This document shows, piece by piece, positions 29,770 to 39,162 of a stretch of DNA of 64,000 bases. The translations under genes and the position numbers were made by a program. The DNA lies in NCBI RefSeq assembly GCF_015624485.1, contig NZ_CP061378.1:2666001-2730000 (forward strand), written 5' to 3'. The notes below the pieces were generated by a model. That model saw nothing but the letters and a program-made list of their open reading frames with translations, made no database searches and was not told the DNA's origin. The number at the start of each line of letters is the position of its first letter. The first letter of the stretch is position 1. This stretch comes from Bradyrhizobium genosp. L (GTDB taxonomy: Bacteria; Pseudomonadota; Alphaproteobacteria; Rhizobiales; Xanthobacteraceae).

Positions 29770-30737
29770 CTTTTTGAGTTCTGGTTGCGGATCGCGGGAG
29801 CGCTGCCGGGCTGCACGGCCGGCCGCGCCTGCGACGGTGTTGCGCGCGCACGCTGCCGCTCGTCGTCGTAGAGCGAGGAGCGATATTTGGCGCGGGCTAC
29901 CGCCATGGTCGAGCCGCGCCAGGCCGCCAGTATCACCAGCGCCGAGCGTTCGCTCAGGCGATCGTAGAGCCGCGACAGCCGATAGACGTAGGTGAATTGT
30001 GAGCCCGCGTCCGGATTGAGGAACATCAGGATGCGCTGGAAGGCCGGGCCCGACATGTCGAGCGCCCGCATCGCGCAGGCGAGCGGCTCGCCGCCGGGAT
30101 CATTCACCACTTGCGCCGCGATCCGCGACGGCAGGATCAGCGCCTCGCCGACCTCGAGCGTGAAGTTCTCGATGTCCTCGGCGAATGCCGCCATTTCCAG
30201 GATATGGACCGCACGCGCGGCGCGCGCTGTGGAAATCCGCGCTGCGGCCTTCAGCGGCGTGTCCTGCAGATTTTGCAGGATCTGCGCCCGCTCGCTGGCG
30301 GTGGCGGTGAAGAACATCTCGGAGATTTCCGCGGCGTCGTTGGGCCGCATCGACAGGCTCGCCGCCATCCGCAGCTCGGCGTCAGTCGGGATTCGGCTCG
30401 GCGGCGTCGGCGGCGCGGGAGCGGGAAGCGGAGAGGCTGCCGGCATCGGCTGGCCGGCATCGCCGTGGCGCAGCCCGAGCTTGTCCATGATCCTGGCGGG
30501 CGTCGCCGGATAGATCGCAAGCCGGGCCCGCACCGCGGCGCGGGTCGCATCGTCGACCTCGTCGATCAGCCGCGACGTCAGCTCGACGAACTGCTGTTCC
30601 TCGTCGGCGGAGTGCGCGCTCGCCTGCACGTAAAGATCGGTCAACACGCGAAGCAAGGTCGGGCGGATGTCGACGCCCTCGCGGCGGGAGAGCGTCATCA
30701 GCCCATCGAAACCCGGAAATAGTGGAGCTGCGCTCAT
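29766..30737 (-). CDS. DUF2336 domain-containing protein
   Basis: 323 residues. A helical repeat protein: N-terminal MTLSRREGVDIRPTLLRVLT, DLYVQASAHSADEEQQFVEL, later DAAEISEMFFTATASERAQI and LEMAAFAEDIENFTLEVGEA, with a proline-rich spacer near 100-115 and a C-terminal unstructured tail. DUF2336 proteins occur throughout Rhizobiales, often linked to two-component or stress regulation, but the function is not settled. The divergent region upstream holds a perfect CtrA-type box. Confidence 0.8.
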   Translation of the reverse strand: MSAAPLFPGFDGLMTLSRREGVDIRPTLLRVLTDLYVQASAHSADEEQQFVELTSRLIDEVDDATRAAVRARLAIYPATPARIMDKLGLRHGDAGQPMPAASPLPAPAPPTPPSRIPTDAELRMAASLSMRPNDAAEISEMFFTATASERAQILQNLQDTPLKAAARISTARAARAVHILEMAAFAEDIENFTLEVGEALILPSRIAAQVVNDPGGEPLACAMRALDMSGPAFQRILMFLNPDAGSQFTYVYRLSRLYDRLSERSALVILAAWRGSTMAVARAKYRSSLYDDERQRARATPSQARPAVQPGSAPAIRNQNSKS

Positions 30738-30923
30738 CTCAGGCGTACGCGACTTGGGTCAGGACCAGGGGTCAAGGATTCGATCTTTGGAAATCGTGTG
30801 GAGGCGAGCCTACGCGGGCTGCTTTAAGGGGCAGTTAAGGAAAACAGCCGGTGAAGCCGAAGCTGCGAATGCGCGTGTTAAATAAGGCACAGCGCCACAT
30901 CCGTAACCGCCCGTAGGCACGGC

Positions 30924-30939
30924 TTAAGATGTCATTAAC
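30924..30939. promoter_or_regulatory. CtrA-type binding site
   Basis: TTAAGATGTCATTAAC matches the TTAA-N7-TTAAC consensus of the alphaproteobacterial cell-cycle regulator CtrA at every fixed position. It lies about 70 bases before the gene at 31009 and 190 before the DUF2336 gene, in a 270-bp divergent intergenic region that otherwise holds no gene. Confidence 0.55.
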
Positions 30940-31008
30940 CATGCGCGGTCTTAATTCGGCGAGTGCAGGGGCAGGTGATGTCCGTGCGGGGGCCAGAGAG
31001 AACGGAAC

Positions 31009-31203
31009 ATGGGCACCATCATCGAATTCCCGGCGGATGCGGCTACGCGGCGGCCGAGCGTGATGGACGCGGCCGGCGAGCGCATCGGCAACGTGCTGAT
31101 CCTTCCCGTGGTTCGGATCGAGCGAACCGTCGAGGAGACCGGCGGAGGTCGCGGACCGGAGCAGGGGACGGCGCAGGGCCGCCGTCGCCGCCGGCGCTCC
31201 TGA
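31009..31203 (+). CDS. Small conserved protein (GxIIEFPADAA type)
   Basis: 64 residues. GTIIEFPADAATRRPSV, then IGNVLILPVVRIER is a short pattern found in many Bradyrhizobium proteins; the C-terminus is arginine-rich (GRRRRRRS). It lies downstream of the CtrA-type box and just before the lipoprotein gene. Function unknown. Confidence 0.65.
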   Translation: MGTIIEFPADAATRRPSVMDAAGERIGNVLILPVVRIERTVEETGGGRGPEQGTAQGRRRRRRS

Positions 31204-31220
31204 CCTCGGGACATCATGCG

Positions 31221-31982
31221 ATGTCGGAGCGTGCGCGGCGGTCATTCCCGGCGCTGATCCTGCTGCTCGCGGGCGCCGCGCTCGGCGGCTGCAGCGGCGG
31301 CGATTTCGGCCGCACCCGTGACAGCTTCCGTAACGACGACATGCATCGCTGGCTCGGCGGTGAGGCGACCGGCAGCGTCGGCATGAAGGCCTCGCAATTC
31401 CAGCTCACCGAGCAGGAGCGGCAACTGCGCGATCTCGCCTACCAGTTCATCGAGCCGCCGCTGTCGCGGCCGGCCTGGAAGAGCGTGTTCGGCGACTACC
31501 AGAAGCTGCCGTCGCCATGGCGGCAGAACGTGGTGTTCGACCGCACCGCCTATGGCCGCAATCTGATCGACGAGCCGCATCGCTCGTTCGCCTCGCGCTA
31601 TTCGCTGCTGATCGACGACGTCCGCGACGACATCACCCGCTTCGAGCCGTTCTTCGCGATCGCAGCCCAGGTGATCGAGCTCGACCGCAAGCGCAACGCA
31701 GCCATCGGCGTGATCGCCAACGTTTCGCCGCGCGAGCGGGCCGACGCGGTGGCGCGGATGGAAGAGAACGCGCTGATCGTGCAGTGGGTGCAGCAGAGCC
31801 TGGAGCGGCGGGTCTCGTCCTATCGCTGGGCGCTGGAGCGGCTGGTGATCCAGGCGCCCGACGGCATGGCCGCCGACGCCGACCGCCAGATCAACGAGCT
31901 CGCCCGGCTTACCGCAAATCCGCCCGTCGTCATTTCGCCGGTCGCGCCGGTCGCCGGTGGTGCGGTGGTGTCGAAGGGCTGA
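31221..31982 (+). CDS. Predicted lipoprotein
   Basis: 253 residues from ATG at 31221. The signal peptide FPALILLLAGAALGGCSGG contains a lipobox (LGGC), so it should be lipidated and anchored in the envelope. The mature part is helical and charged (QFQLTEQERQLRDLAYQFIE, YSLLIDDVRDDITRFEPFFA, ALIVQWVQQSLERRVSSYRW). Rhizobial relatives are uncharacterised. Confidence 0.75.
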   Translation: MSERARRSFPALILLLAGAALGGCSGGDFGRTRDSFRNDDMHRWLGGEATGSVGMKASQFQLTEQERQLRDLAYQFIEPPLSRPAWKSVFGDYQKLPSPWRQNVVFDRTAYGRNLIDEPHRSFASRYSLLIDDVRDDITRFEPFFAIAAQVIELDRKRNAAIGVIANVSPRERADAVARMEENALIVQWVQQSLERRVSSYRWALERLVIQAPDGMAADADRQINELARLTANPPVVISPVAPVAGGAVVSKG

Positions 31983-32003
31983 CCTCGCCACCGCGCCAAC
32001 CCG

Positions 32004-32624
32004 CTAGCGCTTGCGCGCGGGAGGCGGCGGAGCCGCAGGAGCGGGCGGAGGCGGCGCCTCCTGCTTGGCCGCGACCGGCTCGCTCTGCACCTTGCAGGTC
32101 GCCGCGGCCAGCGAGGCCTGCGCCTGCGGCATCAGGCCGGGCTCCGCGGCCAGCGCCTTCAACAGGATCAGCCCGGTCGTCGTCGGTGAATCGATGATCA
32201 GCCGGTCGGCCGCGGTGACTTCCTCGTCCTCCGGCAGGTCGTTGTGCTGCGCCTCCGTCATCAAATCGAGCTCGATCACCTTCTTGCCGGCGGAGCGGTC
32301 GTTGATCGCGTAATAGGCGACCTCGTTGCGGGTGTAGAACGACACTGACGTATAGGCCTGGCTCACCGGCACCGTCAGCTTGATCGGGCCGCTCCCGAGA
32401 TCGTAGCGGCAGATCGCCATCGCGAACGCCGGATCCATCAGCGGCAGCGGCGAGTTGCTGGGATCGGCGAGCGGCAGCGGCGTCACGCTGTTGAGCTTGG
32501 TCATCGGCGTCAGCCGCGAATAGGCGTCCTGCGATGCGATCCGCGGCAGCGCCAGCACGCTGACGAGATGCACCACGCCGCCAAGCAGCACGCCCGCCAC
32601 GATCGTGAGCAGGATCCGGATCAT
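32004..32624 (-). CDS. DUF1254 domain-containing protein
   Basis: 206 residues with an N-terminal membrane segment (ILLTIVAGVLLGGVVHLVSV). RIASQDAYSRLTPMTKLNSV, LPLMDPAFAMAICRYDLGSG, YTSVSFYTRNEVAYYAIND is the DUF1254 pattern. The C-terminal 20 residues are proline-alanine rich. It overlaps the DUF1214 gene by 4 bp; the two domains commonly occur together or fused and are thought to act in the envelope. Confidence 0.85.
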   Translation of the reverse strand: MIRILLTIVAGVLLGGVVHLVSVLALPRIASQDAYSRLTPMTKLNSVTPLPLADPSNSPLPLMDPAFAMAICRYDLGSGPIKLTVPVSQAYTSVSFYTRNEVAYYAINDRSAGKKVIELDLMTEAQHNDLPEDEEVTAADRLIIDSPTTTGLILLKALAAEPGLMPQAQASLAAATCKVQSEPVAAKQEAPPPPAPAAPPPPARKR

Positions 32625-33199
32625 GGGCAGCCCGTCGTGGCGATGGAAGGCATCGGCGCGTCGCGCTGCGTCCGCGTCGCGACCCCGACCGGCGTATCGT
32701 AGAGGCGGAGCATCAGCGCGTAGCGCTCGATGCCGCCGGTCGGCAGCCAGTTGCCGGCACGCGAGCGCGAGGCGATGTGGATCTCGAAAGTGCCGTCGGA
32801 GGCGCGAATGATCTCCTGGCTGGTGAAGCCGTAGCGCTGCAGCGCGTTGGCGACCAGGCGGCCCTTGCGATCGAACAGCGTCAGCGTCCAGAACCGCGCC
32901 GCCGGCGTCACGCCGCTGACCACGACGTCGCAGCGGCCGTCGAGCGGCTTGTTCTTGTCGTCGGCGATTGCCGAGAACGAGATGCCGTCGCCGGTGCCGA
33001 TCGGCAGCTCGCCGGTGCGGGCGATGGTGGCGCGCGAATAGGGGTCGACATCGGAGGTGCCGATCCGCGGCCGCGCGGTCCAGGCGCCGATCTTCAGGGT
33101 GCCGAGATCGGTGCCGCGCGTCGCGGTCGCGTAGGTCAGGCCGAGGCCGACGGCGGCGGCGATCACAAGCGCAAGCAAGGTGGTGAGGAGCAGCCGCAC
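32621..33199 (-). CDS. DUF1214 domain-containing protein
   Basis: 192 residues. N-terminal membrane anchor (LLLTTLLALVIAAAVGLGLT), then DPYSRATIARTGELPIGTGD, CDVVVSGVTPAARFWTLTLF, SRAGNWLPTG and YALMLRLYDTPVG, which are DUF1214 blocks. Partner of the DUF1254 gene (ATGA overlap). It starts 1 bp after the stop of the penicillin-binding protein gene, so the three may be cotranscribed. Confidence 0.85.
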   Translation of the reverse strand: MRLLLTTLLALVIAAAVGLGLTYATATRGTDLGTLKIGAWTARPRIGTSDVDPYSRATIARTGELPIGTGDGISFSAIADDKNKPLDGRCDVVVSGVTPAARFWTLTLFDRKGRLVANALQRYGFTSQEIIRASDGTFEIHIASRSRAGNWLPTGGIERYALMLRLYDTPVGVATRTQRDAPMPSIATTGCP

Positions 33200-33200
33200 G

Positions 33201-35498
33201 TCAGTTCTTGCGTGGCACGGATGCTGTCGTGCCGTCCGGCCCGGCCGCGGCGACGTAGTTCTCGGGGAACGCCAGCGCGCTCGAGGATTCCGGCTTGCCG
33301 GTCTTCGACGGTTCGTTGAGCGTGGTCTTGCCGGCGGGCGCGGTGGTCTTGGCGGCGTCGTCGAGCAGCTTCTCGACCCGCACCAGGATATCGGCGCCCT
33401 TCTTCGTCAGCACCGGCGGCGTGCCCGGCTTGGTCTCCAGCACCTTCGGCGACGCATTGGCCTCGGCGTTGGCCTGTGCGCCCTTCGGCAGCTTCTGGCC
33501 CATGCCGACGCCCGCGAGCTCGCGCACTTCGACGCCCTGATGCGCGGCGAGCATGATGTCGTGCCAAGTCTGCGCCGGCAGCGATCCGCCGGTCATGCGG
33601 TTGGTCGGCGAATAGTCGTCATTGCCGTACCACACCGCGCAGGTGAAGTTGCCGGTGTAGCCGACGAACCAGGCATCGCGATAGGCGTTGGTGGTGCCGG
33701 TCTTGCCCGCGGTTGGAATGCCGTCGAGCGCGGCGCGGCGCGCGGTGCCTTCGCTCACCACGTGGCTCATCATGCCCGCCATGTCGGCGGCGATATTCGG
33801 TGGGATCGCCTGGCGCGGCTTCGGCCCGTCGCGGTCCCAGCGCCAGACCGGGTCGCCGGCGCCGGTGCGCACCTCGAGCACCGCATGCGGCGTCACCGCC
33901 TTGCCGCGGTTCGGGAAGGTCGCATAGGCCACGGCGTGCTCGAGCACGGTGACCTCGTCGGAGCCGATCGGCATCGACGGCGTATCGGGCAGCGGCGCGG
34001 TGAGGCCGAAGCGTCGCGCCACCTCGACGATCTTGGCGCGGCCGAGCTTGGCCGGGTTGCTCGATTTCGGCTGCTCCTTCTGGCCGATCGCGATCGACAG
34101 CTTGACCGGGATGACGTTGATCGAATTGGTGATCGCCTGCGTCAGCGTGATCAGGCCGGAATAGGAGTGGCCATAGTTCTGCGGGCACCAATTGCCGATG
34201 CAGACCGGACCGTCGACGATCTTGGAGTTCGGCGTGAAGCCGTTCAGCAAAGCCGTGGTGTAGACATAGGGCTTGAACGACGAGCCGGGCTGGCGATAGG
34301 CGTCGACGGCGCGGTTGAACTGGCTCGCACCATAATCGCGGCCGCCGACCATGGCGCGGATGCCGCCGTCGAGATCGGACACCACGGTCGCCGCCTGGGT
34401 CGCGTGATAATCGCGCCCGAACTGGCGGAGCTGGTTCTCGATGGTCTCCTCGGCCGCGTGCTGCACGTTCATGTCGATCGCGGTGCGCACCACGAAGACG
34501 CGCTCGGTATAGGATTTCGGAAAGGTGTCGACCAGCTTGCGCATCTCGTCGAAGGCGTAGTCGAGATAGTAGTTCGGCGAGTTCTCGTCGCGCCGGTCGA
34601 CCGCGACCGCGGGATTGCGGCGGGCGCCGAACACCTGGCCCTCGGTCATGAAGCCGGCATCGACGAGGTTGTCGAGCACGACGTTGGCGCGAGCGCGTGC
34701 CGCCGGCAGGTTGATGTGCGGGGCGTACTTGGTCGGCGCCTTGAACAGGCCGGCGAGCATCGCGGCTTCCGCGAGGTTCACGTCGCGCACCGACTTGTTG
34801 AAGTAGAAATGCGCCGCGCCGTCGACGCCGAAGGTGCCGCCGCCCATATAGGCGCGGTCGAGATAGAGTTTCAGGATCTCGTTCTTGGTGAGCCGGGTCT
34901 CCAGCCAGATCGCGAGGAAGGCTTCCTTGACCTTGCGCTCGATGGTGCGCTCGTTGTTCAGGAACAGGTTCTTGGCGAGCTGCTGGGTGATCGACGAACC
35001 GCCCTGGCGGACGCCGCCGGCCTGCGCGTTGGTGACCAGCGCGCGCGCCAGGCCCGGGATATCGATGCCGAAATGGTCGTAGAAGCGGCGGTCTTCGGTC
35101 GCCAGCGTCGCCTTGATCAGATTGTCCGGAAAGTCTTCCAGCGGAATCGAGTCATTGTGCTTGATGCCGCGGCTGCCGATCGGATTGCCGTAGCGGTCGA
35201 GGAAGGTCACCGCGAGATCTGACTTCTTCAGCCAGTCCTCGTCGGCGGTCTCGCGGAAGGCGGGGATCGCGAGCGTCAGCAGCAGGATCATGCCGCCGAG
35301 CCCGATGGTCGCGGCCTCCGACAGCGGCTCGATGAACACCCAGCGCTTCCAGCGGCCGACATAGAAGCGGTCCATGAAGGTCGAGTAGCGCTCCCAGAGC
35401 TCGCGCAGGCCGCGGCCGGAATTAAACAGCGCCGAGTCGAAGCGCGCATCCAGATCCAGCCGGAAATTGTTGAGCCGCTGTTTCCAGTTGTTTGGCAC
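33201..35498 (-). CDS. Class A penicillin-binding protein (PBP1a family)
   Basis: 765 residues. A membrane helix lies at about 64-81. The glycosyltransferase GT51 domain has EDRRFYDHFG (Glu135) and GGSSITQQLAKN (167-178). The transpeptidase domain has the SxxK box SSFK (Ser406), the SxN box SIN (459-461) and KTGT (599-602). The C-terminus past about 690 is low complexity. It polymerises glycan strands and crosslinks peptides at the inner membrane. All key residues are present and length is normal. The antisense strand carries a long chance frame. Confidence 0.95.
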   Translation of the reverse strand: MPNNWKQRLNNFRLDLDARFDSALFNSGRGLRELWERYSTFMDRFYVGRWKRWVFIEPLSEAATIGLGGMILLLTLAIPAFRETADEDWLKKSDLAVTFLDRYGNPIGSRGIKHNDSIPLEDFPDNLIKATLATEDRRFYDHFGIDIPGLARALVTNAQAGGVRQGGSSITQQLAKNLFLNNERTIERKVKEAFLAIWLETRLTKNEILKLYLDRAYMGGGTFGVDGAAHFYFNKSVRDVNLAEAAMLAGLFKAPTKYAPHINLPAARARANVVLDNLVDAGFMTEGQVFGARRNPAVAVDRRDENSPNYYLDYAFDEMRKLVDTFPKSYTERVFVVRTAIDMNVQHAAEETIENQLRQFGRDYHATQAATVVSDLDGGIRAMVGGRDYGASQFNRAVDAYRQPGSSFKPYVYTTALLNGFTPNSKIVDGPVCIGNWCPQNYGHSYSGLITLTQAITNSINVIPVKLSIAIGQKEQPKSSNPAKLGRAKIVEVARRFGLTAPLPDTPSMPIGSDEVTVLEHAVAYATFPNRGKAVTPHAVLEVRTGAGDPVWRWDRDGPKPRQAIPPNIAADMAGMMSHVVSEGTARRAALDGIPTAGKTGTTNAYRDAWFVGYTGNFTCAVWYGNDDYSPTNRMTGGSLPAQTWHDIMLAAHQGVEVRELAGVGMGQKLPKGAQANAEANASPKVLETKPGTPPVLTKKGADILVRVEKLLDDAAKTTAPAGKTTLNEPSKTGKPESSSALAFPENYVAAAGPDGTTASVPRKN

Positions 35499-35779
35499 GG
35501 TCCTAGGCGACCTCAGTTAAATGGAGCGCCAGGGGCGCCCCGCGGGGCACTCAGACGCGCGTCTTGCTTCGATGTTGCGGCAAACCCAAGGCGCTTTTGC
35601 GTCGTTGGGGACTCGGGCGCTGTTCTATCCGAGCAGCTGTCACAAACCAATGGCGCGGCTGGTGAATTTAATGAAAGGCCTAACGCTGCCCACGCACTTT
35701 TGCAGCCCCGCAAAATCACCCCCTTGCGCGGCCCAGAACCGCGCCCCAAGAAGAGCGATATCGGCCGTTTTAGGGAATC

Positions 35780-36328
35780 ATGACCACAGCGCCCAAACGC
35801 CCGTCGGATCAGGCGGGATTCTTCTGGAAAACCAAGACGTTGGAAGAGATGTCCACCGCCGAATGGGAGAGCCTGTGCGACGGCTGCGCGCGCTGCTGCC
35901 TGGAGAAGCTCGAGGACGAGGACACCGGCAAGATCTACTTCACTCATATCTCCTGCAAGCTGCTCGATTCCGGCCTGTGCGCCTGCAAGGACTACCCCAA
36001 CCGCTCCGACAAGGTTCCGGATTGCGTGCGCCTGACGCCCGAGAACGTCCGCACCCTGAACTGGCTGCCGCCGAGCTGCGGCTACCGCCTGGTCGCCGAG
36101 GGGCGCGACCTCTATTGGTGGCATCCCCTGATCTCCGGCGATCCCAACACCGTTCATGAGGCCGGGGTCTCGGTGCGTGGCCGGGTCGAGGGCACCGAGC
36201 TCGACGTCAACGATGCCGATCTCGAGGATCACATCGTGCGCTGGCCAGGGCTGCTGCCGAAGCAGGCACGCTTGAAGAAGCGGCCCAAGGTTCTCGACAA
36301 GGCTCTCGTGAAGTCGCCGAAAGCGTGA
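35780..36328 (+). CDS. YcgN family cysteine-cluster protein (UPF0260)
   Basis: 182 residues. [94 protein letters not shown] is a full match to the YcgN pattern. CxxCxxCC and the later Cys residues probably bind iron or zinc. The role is unknown. The divergent gap 35499-35779 to the penicillin-binding protein gene contains no gene that I see. Confidence 0.9.
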   Translation: MTTAPKRPSDQAGFFWKTKTLEEMSTAEWESLCDGCARCCLEKLEDEDTGKIYFTHISCKLLDSGLCACKDYPNRSDKVPDCVRLTPENVRTLNWLPPSCGYRLVAEGRDLYWWHPLISGDPNTVHEAGVSVRGRVEGTELDVNDADLEDHIVRWPGLLPKQARLKKRPKVLDKALVKSPKA

Positions 36329-36487
36329 CGCCGTCACGCGCTTCAGGTTCACGTCAGCGCGAGGATGCCGAGGCGGGATGCACCCATGCGCTGAGGTGGC
36401 TGCCTCAGCATCGCGTTGCAGCATACATTGCAATTCGAGAATGATTCCATCGCGGGCAGGGGCCTGCGCAGCAGATTTACGCCAAAA

Positions 36488-38083
36488 ATGAACAAGTATG
36501 AACGGCAGAGCCGTTTTCCTGCCGACCAAGAAACTTTGCCAGACGACATTGCCGAAGAGCTGTCTCGCCTTCCGAGCGAAGTGATCGAACTCAACGACGC
36601 GCCGCCGCTGGCGCCGCCGACCGCTCTCAGCCACGACGAAGTCCGCACCATCGTGATCAGCCTGATGCTGACGATGTTTCTGGCGGCACTCGACCAGACC
36701 ATCGTCGCAACCGCGCTGCCGACCATCGGCCGCCAGTTCCACGACGTCACCAATCTCTCCTGGGTCATCACCGCGTACCTGCTGGCGTCCACCGCCGTGG
36801 CGCCGGTGTTCGGCACCTTGAGCGACATCTATGGCCGCCGCGCCATGATCATCACTTCGCTCAGCCTGTTCGTGGTCGGCTCGGTGCTGTGCGCGGTCGC
36901 GCCCAGCATGACCATGCTGATCCTGGCCCGCGGCCTGCAAGGGCTCGGCGGCGGCGGCATCATGCCCGTGGTGCAGACCGTGATCTCCGACGTGGTGTCC
37001 CCGCGTGAGCGGGGCCGGTACCAGGCCTATTTCTCTTCGGTCTGGATGGCCGGCGGCATTCTGGGACCGGTGGTCGGCGGCGTGTTCGCCGAACACCTGC
37101 ACTGGTCGATGATCTTCTGGATCAACCTGCCGCTGGCGGCTGCCGCGCTGGCGCTGTTGCTGCCGAAGATGAAGAAGATCCCGGTGTTCCACCGCAAGCG
37201 CGAGGTCGATTGGTTCGGCGGCATCCTGCTGATGGCCTCGGCCGTCGTGTTCATGCTGGTGCTGACCTGGGGCGGTACCCGTTTCTCCTGGCTGTCGCCG
37301 ACGATCACGGCGATGCTCGGCGGCTCGATCGCACTCGCCGGCGCTTTCGTCTGGCATGCGCGCCGCGCCGACGAACCCTTCCTGGCGCTGTCGCTGCTGA
37401 GCGGCTCGGTCGTGCCGTTTGCGATGGGCGCGGGTGGCTGCGCGCTCGGCGCCATGGTCGGTCTCACCGTGCACCTGCCGCTTTATTACGAGGTGGTCTA
37501 TCATCTGACCGCGAGCGAAGCCGGCCTCGCGCTGATCCCGCTCGCCGCGATCTCGACCTTTGGTGCCGCGATCGCCGGCCGGACCATGGCGAAGGCCAAG
37601 CACTACAAGCGCGTCGCGATCGTCGGCACCTCGGTGGCCGCGGTCGGCGCCGTCGTGATGGCGGTGACCACCTTGCCGCTGTGGGGATTGCTGGTCGTGA
37701 TGAGCGTGTTCGCGCTCGGCCTCGGCACCACGTTCCCGGTCAGCGTGGTGTCGCTGCAAAATTCCGTGGCGCGCCCACAGGTCGGCACCGTCACCGGCGC
37801 GATGAACTTCTTCCGCGCGCTGATGGCGTCCTTCACCGTCGCCGCCTTCGCAGCGATCCTGCTGATGACGCTCGGTCCGGACGTTTCGCTCGCCGGCGAG
37901 CATCATGCGGCGGGCGCCGGTGTGGTGAGCTCGATCCCGATCGCCGACATGATCACCGCCTTCCGCTACGTATTCGGCGCTGCCGCCGTGCTGCTGACCA
38001 CGGCCGCGATCTGCATGATCACGATGGAAGAACGCCCGCTCGCCGGCCCCGCCACGCGGCCGGCGGTGGAGATGGCGGAGTAG
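36488..38083 (+). CDS. MFS drug exporter, DHA2 (14-helix) family
   Basis: 531 residues from ATG at 36488 (TTG at 36416 would add 24 residues). After a 65-residue cytosolic N-terminus, 14 membrane helices follow. LAALDQTIVATALPTIGRQF is DHA2 motif D1, GTLSDIYGRRAMI motif A, ARGLQGLGGGGIMP motif B and GILGPVVGGVF motif C. It should export hydrophobic or cationic drugs in exchange for protons, like EmrB/QacA. No adaptor or regulator gene is adjacent. Substrate unknown. Confidence 0.9.
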   Translation: MNKYERQSRFPADQETLPDDIAEELSRLPSEVIELNDAPPLAPPTALSHDEVRTIVISLMLTMFLAALDQTIVATALPTIGRQFHDVTNLSWVITAYLLASTAVAPVFGTLSDIYGRRAMIITSLSLFVVGSVLCAVAPSMTMLILARGLQGLGGGGIMPVVQTVISDVVSPRERGRYQAYFSSVWMAGGILGPVVGGVFAEHLHWSMIFWINLPLAAAALALLLPKMKKIPVFHRKREVDWFGGILLMASAVVFMLVLTWGGTRFSWLSPTITAMLGGSIALAGAFVWHARRADEPFLALSLLSGSVVPFAMGAGGCALGAMVGLTVHLPLYYEVVYHLTASEAGLALIPLAAISTFGAAIAGRTMAKAKHYKRVAIVGTSVAAVGAVVMAVTTLPLWGLLVVMSVFALGLGTTFPVSVVSLQNSVARPQVGTVTGAMNFFRALMASFTVAAFAAILLMTLGPDVSLAGEHHAAGAGVVSSIPIADMITAFRYVFGAAAVLLTTAAICMITMEERPLAGPATRPAVEMAE

Positions 38084-38110
38084 GGGCGAGCGCTCCTCAT
38101 CATCGCACCT

Positions 38111-38231
38111 GTCGCCCTGGCGAATGCCAGGACCCATTACCACCGAATGTGATTGTGAACGGGACTGCGGCTCCAGCGTCGTGCACGAACAGGCCGTTGG
38201 GATAATGGGTCCTGGCTTTCGCCAGGACGAC
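38111..38231. repeat. Palindromic intergenic repeat A
   Basis: Arms CTGGCGAATGCCAGGACCCA.. (38117-38139) and its near-perfect reverse complement (38203-38225, one mismatch in 23) flank about 63 bp. The arms extend outward by six bases (GTCGCC/GTCGTC). No gene lies inside. It resembles rhizobial mosaic palindromic repeats. Confidence 0.75.
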
Positions 38232-38279
38232 GGTGAGGATAGTTTTCGCTTCATCAACCACCACCGCGATGTCGTCCTC

Positions 38280-38370
38280 CGCGCATGCGGGGGACCCAGT
38301 ATTCCAGAGGCAGTCGTGCTTGAGCCGATGGGCCGCGGCGTACTGGGTCGCCCGATTAAATCGGGCGATG
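38280..38370. repeat. Palindromic intergenic repeat B
   Basis: GACCCAGTA (38293-38301) pairs with TACTGGGTC (38341-38349), and directly after it CGCCCGA-TTAAA-TCGGGCG (38349-38367) is a perfect hairpin. Confidence 0.6.
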
Positions 38371-38458
38371 ACAGGTGTGGATGAGGATACAGCTTCGCCA
38401 TCTCGCGACATGTTTTGCCCGAGCTTTGCTTATCGTTTCGCCGCTCTGCGATCAGAGG

Positions 38459-38564
38459 GCGCAGGGAAAGCCGGGTGCCGATTGCACCCATGGGCCCGGT
38501 GCAACAAAAAGCACCGGGGGTAGGACCACAGGTGTAACCGGAAACAACCCGGCTTTCCCTGCGC
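38459..38564. repeat. Palindromic intergenic repeat C
   Basis: GCGCAGGGAAAGCCGGG (38459-38475) and CCCGGCTTTCCCTGCGC (38548-38564) are perfect 17-bp inverted arms around 72 bp that includes a second hairpin (CCCGGTGCAACAAAAAGCACCGGG). The type is frequent between Bradyrhizobium genes. Confidence 0.75.
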
Positions 38565-38862
38565 GATGGGTTACGGCTTATACGTGCTCGCCCCGGCGAG
38601 ACTGGGCTTTTGTGTCACCGTCATCCCGGCGATGCGTGAGCATCACAGGGAATCAACACCTGCCACTAGGGCGTCAGGCCTGCACGATTTCGCCGTCCGC
38701 CTCGCGCGCGCTACGTCTTCGCGCGCTCGGCGTCCACCGCATCTCACACCGCACTCATGACGACCGCGAAGCGCCCCTCGATCGGGTGAGACGCCGACAT
38801 TAAACAGCTGAGTTGGGGTCTACGTCAAGAAATATTTCCGAAAAAACGAAGATGTCTCTCCA

Positions 38863-38971
38863 CCGTCATTCCGGGGCTCGCGTCAGCGAGAGCCCGGAAT
38901 CCATTTCGCCACGGACTATGCGGCCTGATGGATTCCGGGCTCACGCCAAGAGGCGCGCCCCGGAATGACGG
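38863..38971. repeat. Palindromic intergenic repeat D
   Basis: Nested arms: CCGTCATTCCGGGG (38863-38876) with CCCCGGAATGACGG (38958-38971), and inside GAGCCCGGAATCCAT (38890-38904) with ATGGATTCCGGGCTC (38928-38942), both perfect. The remaining parts of the 38084-39162 gap show no supportable gene. Confidence 0.75.
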
Positions 38972-39162
38972 GGAGAGCGACGGGGCACGCTGCCTAGTTC
39001 TTGCTCAGCCCCCGACCACTACTTTAGTTGCCGTCGGCGCATGGCGATCTGCATGCAGTTTCGCTTGCTGCACATTTTGTCGCGGCTATAGTCGCGGCCC
39101 AAGAAGAGGCCGAATAGGGCCCAAGAGAGCTCGAAGCAGCCGAAAACGAGGAGAGAAACAGA

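Noticed and set aside
33180..35222. 680-residue frame on the plus strand
   Set aside because: It is antisense to the penicillin-binding protein, whose catalytic motifs are all intact; the frame is rich in Arg, Gly, His and Asp as expected of a GC-rich shadow.
35513..38491. 992-residue minus-strand frame
   Set aside because: It runs across the YcgN-type and exporter genes and an intergenic zone with no recognisable domain; composition (His, Arg, Gln, Asp) is typical of antisense frames here.
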